Assembly: GCF_000143415.4 (NCBI RefSeq)
Contig: NW_003314280.1
Coordinates: forward strand, 2,238,611-2,302,610
Source of the DNA: Selaginella moellendorffii
Lineage: Eukaryota > Streptophyta > Lycopodiopsida > Selaginellales > Selaginellaceae
Direction: 5' to 3'
DNA: 64,000 nucleotides
Position numbers and translations under genes: made by a program
Shown here: one piece after another, positions 22,593 to 34,083 of the stretch
Numbering within the stretch: the stretch's first letter is position 1
Layout: each line of letters starts with the position of its first letter
The notes under the pieces: generated by a model
Told to the model about the DNA's origin: nothing
The model's input: the letters and a program-made list of their open reading frames with translations, nothing else
The model's database searches: none

Positions 22593-24734
22593 ATGGCGAG
22601 GATGAAGAAGGATGTCTGCACTGGCACCAGCAGTAGCAGTAGCAATAGCAGCAGCGGCAGAAGTAGCAGCAGTTTCAGTCACAGCGGCAGAAGTATCATC
22701 AAGAACAACACGAGCAAGAGTTGCAAGGATGTCCCGCACCACCAGGGGCAGCAGCAAGGAGAAGACGGGGGGGTGGAGGAAGATCAGCAGGAGCAGCAGC
22801 CATTCTCGTTTCCCAGGCTATTCAAGATCGAGGACGAAGACGAGGACGATCCAGTGACGAAGAAGGGAATGTACATCGACATGGATATCGCCTTGCCGTG
22901 CGCGTGGGAGAGCATGAAGCGCCAGGGGTCGTCAAAGTCCTCGTCGGTGGACTCGCAGGAGTTTGATTTCGGCAAGTGCTTGCGGGGCTTGGATCCCGCG
23001 GTTGACACTCCGGCCGACGAGCTCTTCTACAAGGGACAGCTTCTTCCACTCCATCGCAAACTCAGGGACGAGGACGAGGACGCGGAGGATGTGGATGACG
23101 AACAGGACGACGAAGAACAATCTATGGTGAGAGAGGAGGACGCCAAGGCGGATTCTTTCTCGTTCAAGGCCCAAGGTGGTCTTTTGAAAGACTTGGGATG
23201 CTTGAGCCCGGACAGGTTCCCGACGCGCGAGGAGGCCACCGCTTGCGGCCTGATCGATTCCAGAAGCTCCAGCTTCCGCTCCAGCAGCAGCTACTGGGAT
23301 TCCGGGGACAAGGACAGCGGCGACAGCAGTAGCAGCTGCCGTGACTCCAACGGGAGTTCTCAAGACTCTTGCTTCGAAGCTCCGGCACAAGGTACGAGTT
23401 CTACTGCCGCTGCTGCTTCTTCTACTTGTATTAGCGGCGCTCCAGTCGTCCATCCAAAGAACGAGGAAGAGAAGAAGAAGCAGAGCAAGTTCTCGTCCTC
23501 GTCTCCCTTGAGTTGGAAGAGGAGTGCGTTCAAATGGAAGGTTCTGCTGGGAGGCGCCTCCTCGCCCTCCTCCAAGAGGGCCTCCCTGTCCGCCTCCTCG
23601 TCCTGCTCTTCCACCTCGTCGGCCTCGTCCGCCTCAAGAGGCGTCCACTTGAGCGACCGGAGGAGGAATCACTCCTTCACATACGGCTCCTCGGCATCAA
23701 CGTCGTCGTCAAACTCGGGCCCGTTGCTCGGCTCGTTCTTCACGGGCAGTGACAGACCGAGGCAGCAGCAGCAGCAGCAGCAGTACAGGCACTCGGTGTT
23801 GTCCTCCTCGGCTGGGAAGAACTTGCAGCAACTGAGTTCCTCCTCGTCTCACCACAGCAGCTTTAGAGACGTGAGCAGCAGCAGCAGCAGTAGCGGTGGT
23901 GGCAATGCCGCATCGTCGAGCAAAGCCACCGAAGTCCTCCAAAAGTACTTGAAGTTCATCAAGGAGAAGGTCTCGTCCGCCAACAACACCATCCCCGCGG
24001 GCGGCTCGATCTCCACGCCGCCGTACTACCTCTACCCGTACTCGTCGTCGTCATCGTCGCAGAGGAAGCACGAGTGTGGAGCTTTCCTGCCAGCGTCGTC
24101 GTCGTCCTCGAGGGCAGGAACTCCGAGGCCGGGTGGTAGCGGTGGTGGCGGAGGTGGTGGCGGCGGAGGCGGCGCTCACCAGCGCTCTTTCGAAGAGTGG
24201 CGGGCCGCCATGACGTACTACGAGCAGCAGCGCGAGCAGCACGACAAGGAGCTCATTACGTGCCCGTCGTTCCTCCCGGGGAGCCTCCGGGTGTCGTCCT
24301 TCTCGTCCCGGAGATCTAGCACGCATGCCAGCTGCGTCACCTCGTCGCGCTCCTCGCCAAACCACAGCGGCGTGCTCAAGCAGCAGTGCGTCGTGGATGG
24401 CGGTGGCGCTAGCGCTGCCGGTGGAAACGGTGGAAACGGTGGAAATGGTGGCAGCGCCAGCAGCAGCAGCAGCAGCACCGCCAGTGCCGGCAGCAGTGGC
24501 AGCAGCAGCATGAGCGACTTGCAGAGCGCTATCCAGGGCGCCATTGCTCACTGCAAAAAGTCTCAAACGTCCAGTACGCTGCTCCACCACCATCTTCGTC
24601 AATCCCACCACCACCAGAGCCAGCACCAATCCGGTCCTCTCCTGCTCGTGGAGCCAACCAGATCATCGCCACCCTCGTCTCAGACCCCCGCAGGAGCGAT
24701 CGAGCAGCAAATCTTTCTCAAGCAAAACAGCTGA
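22593..24734 (+). CDS. BKI1/MAKR-like membrane-associated kinase regulator
   Basis: Single-exon frame; I use the ATG at 22593 (MARMKKDV), giving 713 aa. The frame stays open 38 codons further up, but those residues look like leader. Two family landmarks are visible: near the N-terminus FDFGKCLRGLDP followed by ADELFYKGQLLPLH, and at the C-terminus MSDLQSAIQGAIAHCKKS, the region by which BKI1 proteins bind receptor kinases. A basic FKWKVLLG block in the middle is typical of membrane-contacting MAKR proteins. The rest is low complexity: long Ser runs, poly-Gln (23764-23781 and around), poly-Gly, acidic repeats. It is about twice the usual length for the family because of these inserts. A polyadenylation signal AATAAA is at 24872-24877. 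The receptor partner is unknown. Confidence 0.75.
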   Translation: MARMKKDVCTGTSSSSSNSSSGRSSSSFSHSGRSIIKNNTSKSCKDVPHHQGQQQGEDGGVEEDQQEQQPFSFPRLFKIEDEDEDDPVTKKGMYIDMDIALPCAWESMKRQGSSKSSSVDSQEFDFGKCLRGLDPAVDTPADELFYKGQLLPLHRKLRDEDEDAEDVDDEQDDEEQSMVREEDAKADSFSFKAQGGLLKDLGCLSPDRFPTREEATACGLIDSRSSSFRSSSSYWDSGDKDSGDSSSSCRDSNGSSQDSCFEAPAQGTSSTAAAASSTCISGAPVVHPKNEEEKKKQSKFSSSSPLSWKRSAFKWKVLLGGASSPSSKRASLSASSSCSSTSSASSASRGVHLSDRRRNHSFTYGSSASTSSSNSGPLLGSFFTGSDRPRQQQQQQQYRHSVLSSSAGKNLQQLSSSSSHHSSFRDVSSSSSSSGGGNAASSSKATEVLQKYLKFIKEKVSSANNTIPAGGSISTPPYYLYPYSSSSSSQRKHECGAFLPASSSSSRAGTPRPGGSGGGGGGGGGGGAHQRSFEEWRAAMTYYEQQREQHDKELITCPSFLPGSLRVSSFSSRRSSTHASCVTSSRSSPNHSGVLKQQCVVDGGGASAAGGNGGNGGNGGSASSSSSSTASAGSSGSSSMSDLQSAIQGAIAHCKKSQTSSTLLHHHLRQSHHHQSQHQSGPLLLVEPTRSSPPSSQTPAGAIEQQIFLKQNS

Positions 24735-25204
24735 CTACACGAAAAAAAAGAAAGAAATCTAGAAGATTTGTAGGTACGTACATATGAATGGGATGAATGA
24801 ATATATTAAAGAGTCTGGCTATGGATCTTTTGTATATGGAGAAAAGCTGTGATTGTCTGAAGCTATATAGAAATAAAAAGCCCACCTTGGGAGACACTTA
24901 GATCGTTTGCTTTCTTTCGCTGGGTCCACTCCTCTCGCAGCACCAGACCACTTTGCTCATCACCTTCACCGTCATCGCCATCTTTCTAGCTGGCCGATGA
25001 ATCAAAAGCTCTTCTGGCGAGGATCTGACACAAAGAAGATGCACTAGAACAACCTCAGCACTTGTTATTTACACAGCAGCGCTCCAATTTGTCTCTCTCA
25101 CTCAATCCTCTCTTGCTCTCTCTCTTTCTTTTCACTCCCTCGCTGGTACAAAATTGATGTACTAACCTCCCCGGTGTTTTTCCTCCGTGTTGTTTGTTTG
25201 CTTC

Positions 25205-28200
25205 CTAGTCCTCCATGAAGATATCTCCCGCCCCACCACGTCCCTTTCGCAGGTCCTCGCGAATTTCCTCCTCCCTCTCCTTTAACTCCTTTACCATGGC
25301 CTGGATTTGCAGCAGTTCCCGCTCCAGCCTCTTAAACTTGGACGGGTCAGCTTGCTGCTGCTGCTGCTTCTTTGTTGCAACGCCGTTGACGTGAATCTCA
25401 ACGGTGCCGTTTGCGACGCAGTCGAAAGAATGCCCGTTGTCCATCGTCGTCACCATCGTCCCTGCGTTTTTCCCGCTGGCCAGATAGCTATCCATTTGCT
25501 TGGACGCGGCCAGTATCAGCCCTGGCAATATTCGAGGCGCATTGTCAGCAAACTGGACAAGGTGGATGGAAACGTAACGCCAACTTACCCAGGAAAACGG
25601 GGGATGGCTTCCCCGGTCGCGACTTAAACTCGGGATGAAACTGCACACCCACGAAGTACTTGTGTTCTGGCAGCTCGACAATCTGGAAAGCGGTGGGGTG
25701 TGAGTTATGAACAAACTGGAGAGCAGGACTGACTCACTGACTCACCTCCATGCGCCTGCCAGTCTCGTCTTTGCCGACGAACGTGAGGCCGGCTTCCTCG
25801 AGCCTGTCAACAAGCTCCGGGTTTACCTGTACAGATTGGAAGCAATGGTACAAAGAGACAGATGGTTAAAGCTTACCTCGTAACGATGTCGATGTCGCTC
25901 ATCCACAAAAGACTCGTTACCGTACCTGAACAAAGAAAGTTTAGCATGCTGTTACGAACGAGTAAACAATTGCCTTACAGCTTAGATGTAAGACAGTTTG
26001 GCTTCTGAAAGAATGTCCTCCTCACACCCAGCCTCATCGTTCCACCTTTGTGAGTCCTAGATATCTACAGGAAGTATTTAAATCGCATGCTAATGAGAGA
26101 AATAATATATATACCTCAGGCATGTACAGAACACATGGATGCGGTGTTGCAGGATCAAACTCAGTGCTATTCGCGCCGTCGAGGCCAAGGACCTAGTGGA
26201 CCAGTGAAAAAACAACAATTAGAAGATTAAAAAATTACTTGTAACTTACTGAGCGTGCAAACTCAATCACTGCAATTTGCATGCCGAGGCAAACTCCAAG
26301 GTAAGGAACATTGTTTTCTCGAGCATATTTTGCAGCCAAAACCTTCCCTTGTGTTCCTCGATCTCCAAATCCTCCAGGAACCAGAATACCGTCAACACTC
26401 TAAGAAAACACTATCAAGACCAAAAAAACTCAAGATAAACAACGACACAAACTTTTAACGCGGCCCATGCGGCATCATGTAAGTCTCTGGGCGAACCATC
26501 CTCCAAGTCCGTTGACGCAACCCACTCAATCACTAATTTTCTCCCACAGGCAAGTGACGCATGTGTAAGAGCCTGCAATGCTTTGATGAGATTAGATAGA
26601 TGATCAACAAATACCTTTAGAACAGAAAGATAGGAGTCAGATAATCCAGTGTACTTGCCAACCATACCAATCTTGACCTACAAAAATCACATCTTTTAGC
26701 TTACAAGCTAGCATCTGGCGACAAAGATAGTTAACAGGTATCGATAGGGCGTCTGATCGCTCGGCTCTCTGTGTCCATTCAGACAGCTCAGGCTGCGGTG
26801 CAGAACTGGGATAAAGTAAAGACAAATTAGCCACGAATGATCCAACAATCACACGTCCAAACCTCAGGTTCAGCTTTTTCAAAATAGCTAGATGAACATT
26901 TTGATCCTACAACAGAACGTAGTTAGCATTCCTGAAAATGAAGAAAGCAATCCTTACTCTTAGTAGTAAAGGCACATGCCAGATATTTGACACGTCGTGG
27001 ATACTGAGTATATGTCCGGCCTGAAAGAAACAAAGAAAGGGAGAAAAAGTTTTTAGAAAGCTGGAAAAGACAGTGAACATAAAAAGACGCACCGGAACGT
27101 GGCAAAATTGCGAAAGCTTTTCCCTTGTGCACTGCTCCAGTGGCTACAGAGAAACTTTTAAACCGTTTGAATAAAGCTGACCCATGCTAAGGCTGAAGTT
27201 TGTTACCTTCGCGCTTCTACACCCAAGTAAATCGGGCGTCAGTCCTAAAGCTCGAAGAGCCTGGACGCTATGCTGTGTCGGTTTGGTTTTCTGAAAGCGA
27301 TCAAAATATTTTTCTTCAGTGATAGCTTTCAGAAGACAACATCGTTACCTGTTCTCCAACAACACCGAGGACAGGGATAAGACTGACGTGAACGAGGCAG
27401 AAATTCTCCTGTCCTGTTGAAACAGCAAACCGGAGAAACTGCGTAAAAAGCAATCCCGTCTTGCAGAAAGCCGACTTACCAACACGAAATTGGAACTGCC
27501 TTAACGCCTCAACAAATGGCGACGACTCGATGTCACCTGTACACGCGAGTCACAACACGAGAAATCATGAGAAAGGCCGAACCCACCAATTGTTCCCCCT
27601 AGCTCGATCACGCACACGTCCGCTGCACCTTCTTTCCCATCGACAGGCACAACCGCGACACGTTCGATCCACTCTTGGATCTCGACAGTTATATGCGGGA
27701 CAACCTTGCAAAACAATCCATTGGCCACTTGAAAGGAATGCAAACTTACAAAGTCACGCTCACCTGAACGGTCTTCCCAAGGTAATCGCCCCTCCTTTCG
27801 GCATCGATGACGGACTGCCAGACGCAGGCAAGTTTCGTGAAAAACCAAAAGCAATAGACTTTGATACCTGGTAGATTTTTCCAGTGGTGATGTTGTTGTT
27901 CTTCGTCAGAGTCACGTCCAAGAAGCGCTCGTAGTTCCCGAGGTCCAAATCCACCTGCATGTCACGAGGATTACATGGAAGGAGAGACCAAAATCTCATA
28001 GTGTGAAAGCAAGGACAACAAACGAACCTCCCCTCCATCGTCCAAAACGAAAACTTCCCCATGCTCGAATGGAGACATCGTCCCGGCATCGGTATTGAGA
28101 TAAGGGTCTAGAAAGCATCGATGAGAAAGCAGCAATGAGATGAAACAACGATCCAAGAAGCGAGAATACGCACCGATTTTGATGGAAGTCACGCGCAGGC

Positions 28201-28291
28201 CGCAGGATTGGAGGACAACGCCAATGCTGCTGGCAGTGACGCCCTTGCCGAGGCCGCTGACAACACCGCCGGTGACGATCACGTATTTCAT
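25205..28291 (-). CDS. CTP synthase
   Basis: Twenty-one exons reconstruct to 644 aa. On plus coordinates: 28174-28291, 28028-28107, 27869-27954, 27764-27814, 27587-27714, 27480-27536, 27349-27413, 27207-27290, 27093-27143, 26958-27020, 26863-26906, 26736-26805, 26615-26677, 26453-26572, 26250-26399, 26115-26192, 25979-26064, 25877-25925, 25746-25826, 25589-25682, 25205-25521. The enzyme makes CTP from UTP, ATP and glutamine. The synthase half opens [17 protein letters not shown] (P-loop) and contains [17 protein letters not shown]. The glutaminase half has VPGGFGDRG, the nucleophile region LGVCLGMQ, and GVQFHPEF. The C-terminal 100 residues hold a Q-run and a Lys/Glu coiled-coil. Introns average about 60 nt. 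A stray copy of exon 3 lies at 29030-29145. Confidence 0.95.
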
Positions 28292-29029
28292 CCTCGCAGC
28301 CGCCCTCCAAAAACCCTGCTTTTCGGCTATAGAACCCTAAATCAAAGAACGCGGTCCCTCCTCCCGGCAAAACCCCCTCTTTCAAACAAATATCTCTCTC
28401 TTTCAATCCTTTTTCTTTTCTTTTTTTTTTCTGTTTTTATTTCTTTCCAAGCTTGCCTCTTCGAGAACATCGATTCCGAATCGTCTCTTATTTTTTCTGT
28501 CCCGTGCGATCGTTTTGTTTTAGGCGTGTTGACTGGCGACGACTTATTCTAACCTCGTCAAATAGTATAATAAAAAGAGATTAGTATTAGCTTGTAAACC
28601 AGCCTTTGTTCATAGGCCTTGGGACGTTCTTGTCTTGGGCCCTTCGCTCCAAAATGGACCTCGTCCTTAGATTTTCTCTCCGTCCCAGCGCGCTCCAGCT
28701 GCTCTAGAATCCATGCCTCTCTTCTTCTTTTTTTTCTCTCGGCGAGTTCGGCCGTCTCTGCCTCAATCATCGCTACAAATGCTGCTCTAGAGACGGATTA
28801 AAGAACCTTCCTTCGAAAATAGTGTGACGATGGATCTCTCTCTGATCGCCTTCGTACAGTCTCCCGCATTGATCTCTCCTGATCCTGATCAGCACAAAAT
28901 AAGTTTGATCGGTATTCTTTTCTCGTTTCCACCTTGCTCTTGTCCATGCTCTTGCCAGGCTGCGCTCGTTCTCAGAGACAGATGCGAACTAAAAATCAAG
29001 ATCACGCTTCTGGAAAAAAGCTATAGACC
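28292..29029. other. Intergenic, promoter side of CTP synthase
   Basis: No gene seen. A gaaccctaaatc motif (minus TTAGGGTTC, telo-box-like) at about 28331 lies 40 bp upstream of the CTP synthase start and probably marks its leader. Confidence 0.5.
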
Positions 29030-29145
29030 ACCTGGTAGATGTTCGTCACGTCTACGAAGCGCTCGTCCGGAGGTCCAAATCCACCTGCACGTCACGAGGA
29101 AGATAGCAAACGAAAACAAAAATTTCTTGGTGTGGAGAAACAAAC
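29030..29145 (-). pseudogene. Decayed copy of CTP synthase exon 3 and flanking intron
   Basis: ggtccaaatccacctgca and gtcacgagga here repeat 27941-27970, with the flanking agaagcgctcgt-like and gaaacaaacg words in the same order. Several small indels are present and no other exon follows. It is a DNA-level copy, because intron sequence is included. Confidence 0.75.
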
Positions 29146-29216
29146 GTATTACATTTATATAGAAAACCACGCAACACAAACATGTATAGAAACCATAGTA
29201 GTAAGGTGGACGCGGC

Positions 29217-30200
29217 TTATTTCTCGTTGCGCATGGATGGATTGTTTGCTAGATAGCGCAGTAGAGTTGACGATCTACTAGCAGTAACGATCTCGAACTT
29301 TCCCGCTTGATCCTGACCATTCTGCCGGAGCACGTAGCAATGGCAAGTGCCTCCGGTACAAGCATCCTGCCATCCCGCATGTTGCATCATGAGCTTAATA
29401 GCGCCAATGTGGAAGCTCCAGCGGCTTGTAGAAGAGGCGATCAAGGTTGACGCGCTCATTCATCTCCCTCTGTGAGATACAGTAGGCTGGAACAGCTCCA
29501 CTTCCCATGGCACAGACATTCCTCTTCTCGATTTTGATGTCGTCTCCCAGTCCCACGATCGTCAGGATTTCCTCGCTGCTGATGATGACTCCACCGTGCT
29601 GTGCAAGGTATGGTTGACGAGCACGGCGCAGCTCGTCGGCGGAGTTGGAGGCCTCAAGCATCTTCTCCAGCACCCTGACCTTGGCGACGTGGCCTCCAAA
29701 GACGGCCCAGAGCGTCCCGTTCGCGATCGGGATCGCCTTCTCCCTTTTTTCGTCGATCACTGGCGGGAGAAAATCTTCCCAGGACCTGAACTGCAGAAAC
29801 CCGGCGATGCTTTCGATCTGGTTGAGCTCGGCCACAGCGGCAAAGACCGGCTGTGAGACGCTGGAGCAGCGTTAAGGGAAGAAGGCCTTTCGAACTCGAG
29901 ACCACGGTGGCGAACCATTTCTGGCCAGGGATGACGCTGGGATCGCTTCCAAGATAAACACCCCACAAGGGAGGGCGAGCGAGTGGCGCGGCCATCGACA
30001 AACAGCATCGTTCCTCCGAGGAACCGGCGAGCCAAGATCATGGTGCCCGTCGTCCGCAAAGCAACTCCTCCTCCAGCGCTCACCTCGCTCGCGAATCCAC
30101 TGACGCTGCCGTTGCCGTCGGCCGCGATCCCCCGATCACATCCTCCCTGCGCCGCGAGGAGAGGCGAAAGAGGGAAATCGAGGACGTGAGGAACCGCCAT
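29217..30200 (-). pseudogene. Unrecognised gene, frame-broken or mispredicted
   Basis: The minus strand starts MAVPHVLDFPLSPLL at 30200. Three reading frames in turn look protein-like: frame one from 30200 to about 30000, a second around 29990-29880 (VYLGSDPSVIPGQKWFATV), and a third from about 29860 to the stop at 29395 (FLQFRSWEDFLPPV ... LELPHWRY). A further protein-like tail in another frame (MMQHAGWQDACTGG) runs to 29217. I found no clear intron set that joins them, so it is either a frameshifted pseudogene or a gene with non-obvious introns. I do not recognise the family. A gaaaaccctag motif lies upstream at about 30253. Confidence 0.4.
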
Positions 30201-30517
30201 GGAGAGAAGAAAAGAAGGAAGATTTCTCGCGCTGGAGAGCAAGAGAGAAGACGAAAACCCTAGCTAGAGCTCGCTGGAGCGCAAGACGCAAAGATGTGGC
30301 CTAGGATTCATGAACCTGGAACTTCAAACGTGAGAATATTCGCTCATTCCTACGCCCGCTCCGTACCAACGACTATTTCGTACATATCCTGGATATGGTT
30401 AGTTATGCCTTTTCTGACAAAATATTCTAAGAATATGTGTACCTAATTTAGGTCTATTAAACCTAATTTGACCATGACCGGGAATATACAAGACTTTGAC
30501 GGTAGTCAACGTAGGCG

Positions 30518-31768
30518 ATGGCTCACTTGAGCAGCGCCGGCGCCTTCGCTTCAGTGGATTCAATCCACAAGGACACCTGCAGGGCGGCCATCCTGCGCCT
30601 CCGCCGCGTCAAGGGATTTGGAAAGTATAGGTTGGCGGACGACGAGCGCCTGCAGGCTTGGTTTCCCGCAACACAATCGCATCTGGAGCTTCAGGCCGAT
30701 GCGGACAGCCGCCTCGGCGTCTCCCGTCCCGTCTCCTACATCGGCGGCTTCCTGCTCCTGGAGATGGAGCGCGAGAACGAGATACGCCTGGCGCTGAAAC
30801 CCATGGACAGTCAAGGATCCGGAAAGCTGGTCTCGTTGCTGCCACCACTTCACGCACCTCCCAGGCTCCAGCACGCGGCCACCAGTGCTGCTTACAGAGT
30901 GCATGTCGATGCCACGTTTCCGTTCTGGCGGATCTCGGCCATGGAGAGGATCGATGCATTGTGCAGCATCAGCAGCATTCTTCCATGGGTGGCAACCATC
31001 GACGGCCTCGCCGAGACGTGGGCTGTGCACGAGGGGATCCAGGCGGATATGGTTCCCAGGCATGTCCCCGGCTACGCAGGCCTGAGCCTGGATTCGTGCG
31101 CCTACTTCTCAAGGCGAACCGGCGACGACGAGGTCAGCCTCTTCATCTACGACATGATCAATTGTCCGAGATGGTCAGTGCTCACGGTTCCGGCTCCCGA
31201 ACGCCACATGGAACAGGCCCAGCAGACAACATCGCACAAGTTCTTCTCGTACAAGGGGCGCCTGCTCTTGGCATGCGTTTCGTGCAGCTACTTCTGGGCG
31301 TCGCCTTTGCTGGAGGTGTGGGAGTTCTGCCCCGTGAAGAGGCACTGGTACAGGAGGAGCTCGCCGTTTGCGATGGCTGAATGCAAGGCCGCCCGTCGCC
31401 ACCGGGGTCTTGCTAAAACCAGGAGCAGTCGAGTGAAGAGCTCAAGCGATGTCTTCCTTGAAAGGCATCCCGATGGTATCGAGTCGTATGGCATCGAGTC
31501 GTGGAGAGCCGTGGATGGCCGGAACGCCGCGGTCTTCAAGCTGGATGGCAACTTCCTCATTGCGTTTCCTCACAGGACTAGCGCGCGGCCCATCCAGGAC
31601 GCGAATTCTCGCGAGAGGGTGAGGGTGGAGCGGGACTTTGTGGATCCGGACTCTTACATAAGACATGACAAAGCGGCTTTTCTTCCAGTGGCATACAACT
31701 TGGACACGGACGAATGGATCAAGATGGCTGGCTATGACAGTGATTTTGTCTATGAGCTCGTCTGTTAA
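30518..31768 (+). CDS. Unknown intronless protein, 416 aa, possibly F-box-associated/kelch-like
   Basis: Uninterrupted ATG-to-stop frame with plausible codon use. Segments such as RPVSYIGGFLLLEMERE, FFSYKGRLLLACVS, LLEVWEFCPVKRHWYRRSS and VAYNLDTDEWIKMAGYDS resemble the blade edges of F-box-associated or kelch propellers, where a phrase of the type 'name-in-the-record, then W' recurs. No F-box is visible at the N-terminus, so if it belongs to that group it is truncated or a stand-alone propeller. It ends 57 bp before the convergent MFS gene. Function unknown; the similarity is by eye only. Confidence 0.65.
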   Translation: MAHLSSAGAFASVDSIHKDTCRAAILRLRRVKGFGKYRLADDERLQAWFPATQSHLELQADADSRLGVSRPVSYIGGFLLLEMERENEIRLALKPMDSQGSGKLVSLLPPLHAPPRLQHAATSAAYRVHVDATFPFWRISAMERIDALCSISSILPWVATIDGLAETWAVHEGIQADMVPRHVPGYAGLSLDSCAYFSRRTGDDEVSLFIYDMINCPRWSVLTVPAPERHMEQAQQTTSHKFFSYKGRLLLACVSCSYFWASPLLEVWEFCPVKRHWYRRSSPFAMAECKAARRHRGLAKTRSSRVKSSSDVFLERHPDGIESYGIESWRAVDGRNAAVFKLDGNFLIAFPHRTSARPIQDANSRERVRVERDFVDPDSYIRHDKAAFLPVAYNLDTDEWIKMAGYDSDFVYELVC

Positions 31769-31825
31769 TCAAAGAAAATTCTCACTCTTCCTTTATACTA
31801 CGTAATATGTCGCTTTGATCGATCG

Positions 31826-33715
31826 TCAAAGAGCCGGGAGATTGAGAGACGGTGGCAGCAGCATCGCGATGGAGAACGTAAACAGCGCAATGATGGAGAT
31901 GGCCAGCCACGCCAGGAACTGGTGGAGTGGGAACGTCTGCCTCACAGCATACGACCAGATTGTGCCGCCAAAGGCCGGGCCGACGGCGCGGAAGAAGCTG
32001 CACAGGCTGTGGCTCAGCCCCATCACTGCTCCCATGTTCCCGGAGCTCGCCGAGTTGCTGATGAGGACCAAGACCCCGGTGAAAGTCGTGCACGCGATGG
32101 CGCTGCGAGCGGCCATTGCGACGGCGAGGAGCGTCCACTGCGCTGGCCGGGCGTGGGAGAGGAGCGATGCCGCCGGGAAGACGAGCCAGAGAGGGACCGA
32201 GGTGATCAGTCCCAGCCGGAAGCAGTTGAGAGGCCCGAGCTTCTGGGAGACGAGCGGATAGAGGAGGAGAGTGTAGAGGAAGAGGACGACTCCTCCCTCC
32301 CCGAGGATCAGTCCCAGAGAGGAGGAGCTCAGTCCCAGTCCTCCCACTCGCTCCGAGGCGGCTCCAAAGATCGGGAAGAGCTCATCTGGATAGAAAAGAA
32401 CCTTGAGATAGAAGAACTCGAGAAAGTTGACGAACCTGTTGTGATGAATATCAGCCCTGTTAGCGAGTAGCAGAAGGACGTCAAGAGCACGTTCCGGTCT
32501 CTTAGCAGTGGCACAGTTCTGTTTTTGTCGTCGCTGGTTCCGTCCGGGATCACGACGAACTTTGTGCTCTCGTCTTCGTCGCCGGATTCAGTCACCTTGA
32601 TGCTCGGATCCGTGCCCATTTCGAGAACACACTGGTGGCAGTCTTCCTTGGGCTTTGAACCGTTCACCTGGACGTAAGGTACTCGGTTGGGCCTCGTCTC
32701 TCGCAAACTCAGGGAGGCAAAAACCGCAGCTGTCGAGAAGATAGCCGCAGCAACACAAGGGAGAAGGAAGGGGTAGCTTGTAAGGATACGAGGACAGCTC
32801 CGGATTCCATATTGTGAGCAAGGCTGAGCTAGGAGCCCGGATAAAACTGGGCCAGCGACCGAGCCAATTCCCCATGCCAAGTTCAATATGCCAAACCCCT
32901 TGGCTTTGTTCGACCTGTTGAGACGGAGCTGCGTGAGGACGCTGACTGTGACAACCAAAACTTTACTTACGTTACAACACGATGCTTACCCATCACAGAT
33001 TTCTCCAAGCACCGATTTTGTAATGGTCATTGTACCGTTGAGGAGACCGCCAACAAATCTTACAATACAGGCAGACGTGTATCGCTGGCATAAACCCAGC
33101 AACAGTGCGGAAACTGCAGAGACAATGTTTCCAAACGCAAGCCATGGCTGGAAAACAAAATCGTCAGTACATGAAAACTTTCCAGTTGAAGCCAACCTTT
33201 CTTCCTGTAGAATCCGACACGGTACCCCACAATATGGAGGTGCAAAACTGTGCCAGTGGGAACAGAGAGGCCTAAAAAGAAATGAGACATCAGACATATC
33301 TTTACATGAGGCAGCAGCTACCAGGATCCCAGCATATTGCCCGGCTGTGTGAGAGGAGCGACTACCGACGTGATAGTGCTCGACCATGAAAACCAGCTGC
33401 ATAGAGCTCAAAGTAAGCACCGGAACGTGTTTCAGTAAAAGCCTTACCATCGGGAACAACATGGTCGTCTGGAAAGCCTGACTTGCATGAATAATCCTAA
33501 AACCAAGAACAAGCACGAAAAGCAAGCTTCAGGAGCAGAACAGAACAGAAGATTTTTCAGATGAAATTACCAGATCATGAAAAGCTCCCATCTGGAAGGA
33601 GACGGTTTAGCATCATGAACATCTTGACTAGAATCAAGAGGACAAACCTGGGAAGGGGTGTAGCCAGCTTGAAGCTAGACTTTTCGTTCGAGTGCTCAAG
33701 CTCCAAGTCCCCCAT
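31826..33715 (-). CDS. Major facilitator superfamily transporter (ZIFL-like branch)
   Basis: Eight exons reconstruct to 494 aa: 33648-33715, 33571-33591, 33448-33496, 33322-33396, 33197-33271, 32990-33147, 32436-32914 and 31826-32385. The second exon is only 21 nt and is needed to keep the frame (it yields ...LPRWELFMIW...). The loop 2-3 signature reads WGTVSDSTGRK. Helix-rich blocks follow, then GFGILNLAWGIGSVAGPVLSGLLAQP, a long polar central loop (about 230-300) and a second six-helix half with GGLGLSSSSLGLILG. This layout matches plant MFS proteins related to ZINC INDUCED FACILITATOR-like carriers. The substrate cannot be told from sequence. Transport would be across the plasma or vacuolar membrane. 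Confidence 0.85.
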
Positions 33716-34083
33716 CGATCAAGCCTCAATGAAGCTGCTAGAAGAAGCAGGCGCCACCTCCAAAGCGGACGATCATCACTGGCAAACAGAAGGACGCCAG
33801 ATGCGATGCATGCATGCAACCGGAGGCGGATGCTCTGGAGCAACCAAGCCAGCGCCAACCGCTTTGGGGAAGAAGACTGTTACTCTGTTTTGCAGTTTAC
33901 CATCTGCATTCACATGCGTAAAAAAGGAGACGTCGCATCGGTTAGGTCAATACCTTTGCGGTCACTCACGGGACGCCGCCATGCATTTCCCACGCCTCAA
34001 CAGGAAGACGTCAGCACACATACGTGAAAGTCTATTTACCGGGAGTTTTTTTTAAAGCGGGACACAGGCAACTCGCTCTTCTT

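Noticed and set aside
30658-31380. 240-codon alternative frame inside the 416-aa gene
   Set aside because: Arg/Gly/Pro-rich shadow typical of GC-rich coding DNA; the 416-codon frame is longer and better balanced.
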